Origin: Desulfobulbaceae bacterium
GTDB lineage: Bacteria; Desulfobacterota; Desulfobulbia; Desulfobulbales; SURF-16
Direction of reading: 5' to 3'
DNA length: 64,000 nucleotides
NCBI GenBank assembly: GCA_020444175.1
Contig: JAHLLM010000014.1
Coordinates: 1-64,000 of the forward strand
How positions within the stretch are numbered: the stretch's first letter is position 1; every line of letters begins with the position of its first letter. A program made the translations under genes and the position numbers. The notes under the pieces are model-generated. The model worked only from the letters and a program-made list of their open reading frames with translations. It did no database searches and was not told the origin of the DNA. This document shows, one piece after another, positions 62,177-64,000 of this stretch.

Positions 62177-64000
62177 TTGATCGACTCCTTTCAAAACCTA
62201 TGAAGAAGGAAAGTAACGAGGGAATAACAAACAGGGTAAATATAGTGGATACGGCCAGGCCGCCAAGCAGAATACTGCCAAGCCCACGGTAGAGTTCGCT
62301 ACCGGAACCGGTTGACAGCACCAGCGGCAGCATGCCGAGCAGACTTGTGCTGGCACTCATGAATATCGGCCTGATCCTTGTTTCCACGGCAGTGATGACC
62401 GCCTCCATTCCCTGCATGTCATTATAACGGACATTATTTAAGGACTGATGCACAATCAGAATGGCATTGTTGACCACCGTACCGATGAGGATGATAAAGC
62501 CCAGCATGGCAAGGACGTCGAAACCCTGGGGAGGCATTCCCAAAGAGGATAAATACACATTGACAAGGCGCAGCCCGACAAAACCGCCCACCGCAGCCAG
62601 GGGCACACTGAAAAGGATAATAAAGGGATAGAAAAAATTTTCAAAAAGCGCCGCCATAAGCAGATAGGTGATAGCCAGGGCCAACAGCAGATTCCACTGC
62701 AGGGCCTGGCGCGTCACGGTGAGTTTGTCGGCGTTGCCGCCCACCTCAACAACCACGCCTTGGAGTTTTCCCGCCTTCTGCAGCGAGGCAATGATATCAT
62801 TTTCAATGGTCTCCATGGCGGTCTGCAGGGGAAGGTCGGCCGGGGGAGTAACCTGCAGGGTAATGGTACGGTTTCGTTCAAGATGATTAATCTGCGGCAT
62901 CCCCTGCGTGTAAACGAGGTTAGCCACGTCACCTACTCTGATCAAATTGCCGTATTTACTGACAATCAAACTGTTCAATATATCTTCCGGAGTGCCGAAA
63001 TCCTTGTCTGCCGCCTTGAGAACCAGATCAACCTGCTTGATCCCCTCCGGCCTGTATTCATCAATCTTGCGGCCATCCATCAAGATATCCACATAGGTTC
63101 CCAGGTCCTCCTCTGTCAGGCCATTGGCCACAAGTTTTTCCTTGTCAGGTATAATATTCACCTCTGGATAACTACTTTCCAGGGATGGCACGGGACGCAC
63201 CTGGGCGCCGGGAATTTTCTGACTGATAACGCCGAAAAGAGTTCGGGACGAATCAATGATTTTATCAATATCTTCGCCTACCACATTGACTTCAACGGTT
63301 CTGCCCTCGCCTATACCGCTCTCAAAGATGCCGCGCTGAATACTGACTCCGAAAACTCCGGGAATGGCATTCATAATCCTGTTAAAAAGCGGTATCATTT
63401 CCCTTGCCCTGGTGTCATGGATACTCATGGCGCCAAAAAGGGTAAAACGATCCGCCCCCACAAAAAACATCTTTTCTATCTGGGGAACCCCGTCTTTGCC
63501 GTCTTCCTTAAAATAGGGTTCGGCTTCATGGTAGATATTTCGCCCCATATCCTTTAATTTCTCGACGGAATAACCGGGAGGCGGGATAAGGATGTTTAAA
63601 ACAAGATTTCTATTGCCCTGGGGGAGATATTCCGCGCTGGGAATAAGCCAGATGGTCAACCCCACAGAAAGAGACGTCAGCAATGCAATCGTCCCAATCC
63701 TTGTAAAAATGTTTTTCAAGCATAAGCGGACGATCTTCATCAGGAAAGATGCCAGCAACGGTCCAACCACAGTCCTCTGCAGCCAGTTTTGCCCCTTAAC
63801 CTTGTCACCCCTGTAGAGCTTGTTGGCAAGGGTGGGAATAACGGAAATAGAGACAAACATGCTGAGCATAATGGAAAAGGTGATGGCAATGGCAATATCC
63901 CGGAAAAGCTGTCCCGCCTCTTCCTCAATAAATATAATAGGGAGGAAAACAGCAACCGTTGTAGCCGTTGATGCCAGGACCGCGCCCCATACCTCTTTGG
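62163..64000 (-). CDS. RND efflux transporter, C-terminal part (5' end beyond window)
   Basis: The reading frame runs off the right edge, so only about 612 C-terminal residues are present; an internal Met at 63869 is not the start. Upstream residues in frame include VFLPIIFIEEEAGQLFRDIA, a conserved RND segment. Later come the large periplasmic loop (VEVNVVGEDIDKIIDSSRTL), and C-terminal helices with GFIILIGTVVNNAILIVHQ and FGMLPL-type text (SLLGMLPLVLSTGSGSELYR). It is of the AcrB/MexB or heavy-metal class; the substrate cannot be told. The gene is followed by TolC. Confidence 0.9.
   Translation of the reverse strand, partial: KEVWGAVLASTATTVAVFLPIIFIEEEAGQLFRDIAIAITFSIMLSMFVSISVIPTLANKLYRGDKVKGQNWLQRTVVGPLLASFLMKIVRLCLKNIFTRIGTIALLTSLSVGLTIWLIPSAEYLPQGNRNLVLNILIPPPGYSVEKLKDMGRNIYHEAEPYFKEDGKDGVPQIEKMFFVGADRFTLFGAMSIHDTRAREMIPLFNRIMNAIPGVFGVSIQRGIFESGIGEGRTVEVNVVGEDIDKIIDSSRTLFGVISQKIPGAQVRPVPSLESSYPEVNIIPDKEKLVANGLTEEDLGTYVDILMDGRKIDEYRPEGIKQVDLVLKAADKDFGTPEDILNSLIVSKYGNLIRVGDVANLVYTQGMPQINHLERNRTITLQVTPPADLPLQTAMETIENDIIASLQKAGKLQGVVVEVGGNADKLTVTRQALQWNLLLALAITYLLMAALFENFFYPFIILFSVPLAAVGGFVGLRLVNVYLSSLGMPPQGFDVLAMLGFIILIGTVVNNAILIVHQSLNNVRYNDMQGMEAVITAVETRIRPIFMSASTSLLGMLPLVLSTGSGSELYRGLGSILLGGLAVSTIFTLFVIPSLLSFFIGFERSRSSETV

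Noticed and set aside
1-64000. CRISPR array, tRNA or rRNA genes, prophage
   Set aside because: No regularly spaced direct repeats with unique spacers, no tRNA-type T-loop sequence, and no phage structural genes were noticed on reading; short repeats present have period seven to nine.

Overview
The window reads as chromosomal DNA of a Gram-negative anaerobe, most likely a sulfur-cycling member of the Desulfobacterota (Desulfobulbales-like). This is an inference, drawn from a DsbA-like selenoprotein with an in-frame UGA, a dual-CXXC small protein of the type known from these bacteria, a periplasmic octaheme cytochrome of the hydroxylamine oxidoreductase family, a biotin-dependent carboxylase operon with a fused carboxyltransferase, and many large sensor kinases. 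No rRNA, tRNA, CRISPR array, prophage or intact insertion sequence was seen.

Layout. 0.1-2.6 kb: diguanylate cyclase and larB (minus strand), preceded by a possibly structured leader. 3-5 kb: prmA-rsmE-dtd. 5-9 kb: a DciA-like gene, ychF, a DUF4438 protein, pyrE and a 56-aa dual-CXXC protein. 9-19.5 kb: an RNB exoribonuclease, era, a branched-chain amino-acid-type binding lipoprotein, gltX, glnS and a chemoreceptor with two zinc-binding (CZB) domains. 19.5-23 kb: fbp, a glycosyltransferase and the octaheme cytochrome. 23-28.7 kb (minus): accC-like, fused carboxyltransferase, biotin carrier and biotin ligase. 29-35 kb: corC, lnt and a hybrid histidine kinase. 35-41 kb: prfB with a programmed frameshift, a GlcF-like Fe-S protein, the selenoprotein, phoH, ybeY and pdxJ. 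41-49.4 kb: a FapA-domain protein, a K+ channel, a 40-aa ORF, adk, then thiL-uvrB-acyltransferase (minus) and a 77-aa exported protein. 49.7-56 kb: EI and HPr of a phosphotransferase system with an unknown gene, then an ECF sigma / anti-sigma / HtrA envelope-stress module. 56-64 kb: a decayed transposase scar, a 1396-aa PAS/GAF kinase, and a TolC/RND efflux pair running off the right edge.

The intergenic DNA is the most unusual part. Seven diverged copies of one ~100-160 bp element with imperfect terminal inverted repeats (MITE-like) lie between genes. A different 142-bp hairpin element with a 4-bp target duplication sits directly upstream of era. Heptanucleotide tandem repeats fill several other gaps, and a degenerate REP-type Y1 transposase lies beside a perfect palindrome. 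Several automatic gene starts run into these repeats and have been moved downstream here.

Most genes are housekeeping genes in short operons. The features that stand out are the UPYC selenoprotein, the I-site-displaced GGDEF protein, the isolated octaheme cytochrome, the alpha-beta carboxyltransferase fusion with an atypical biotin carrier, and the repeat families.
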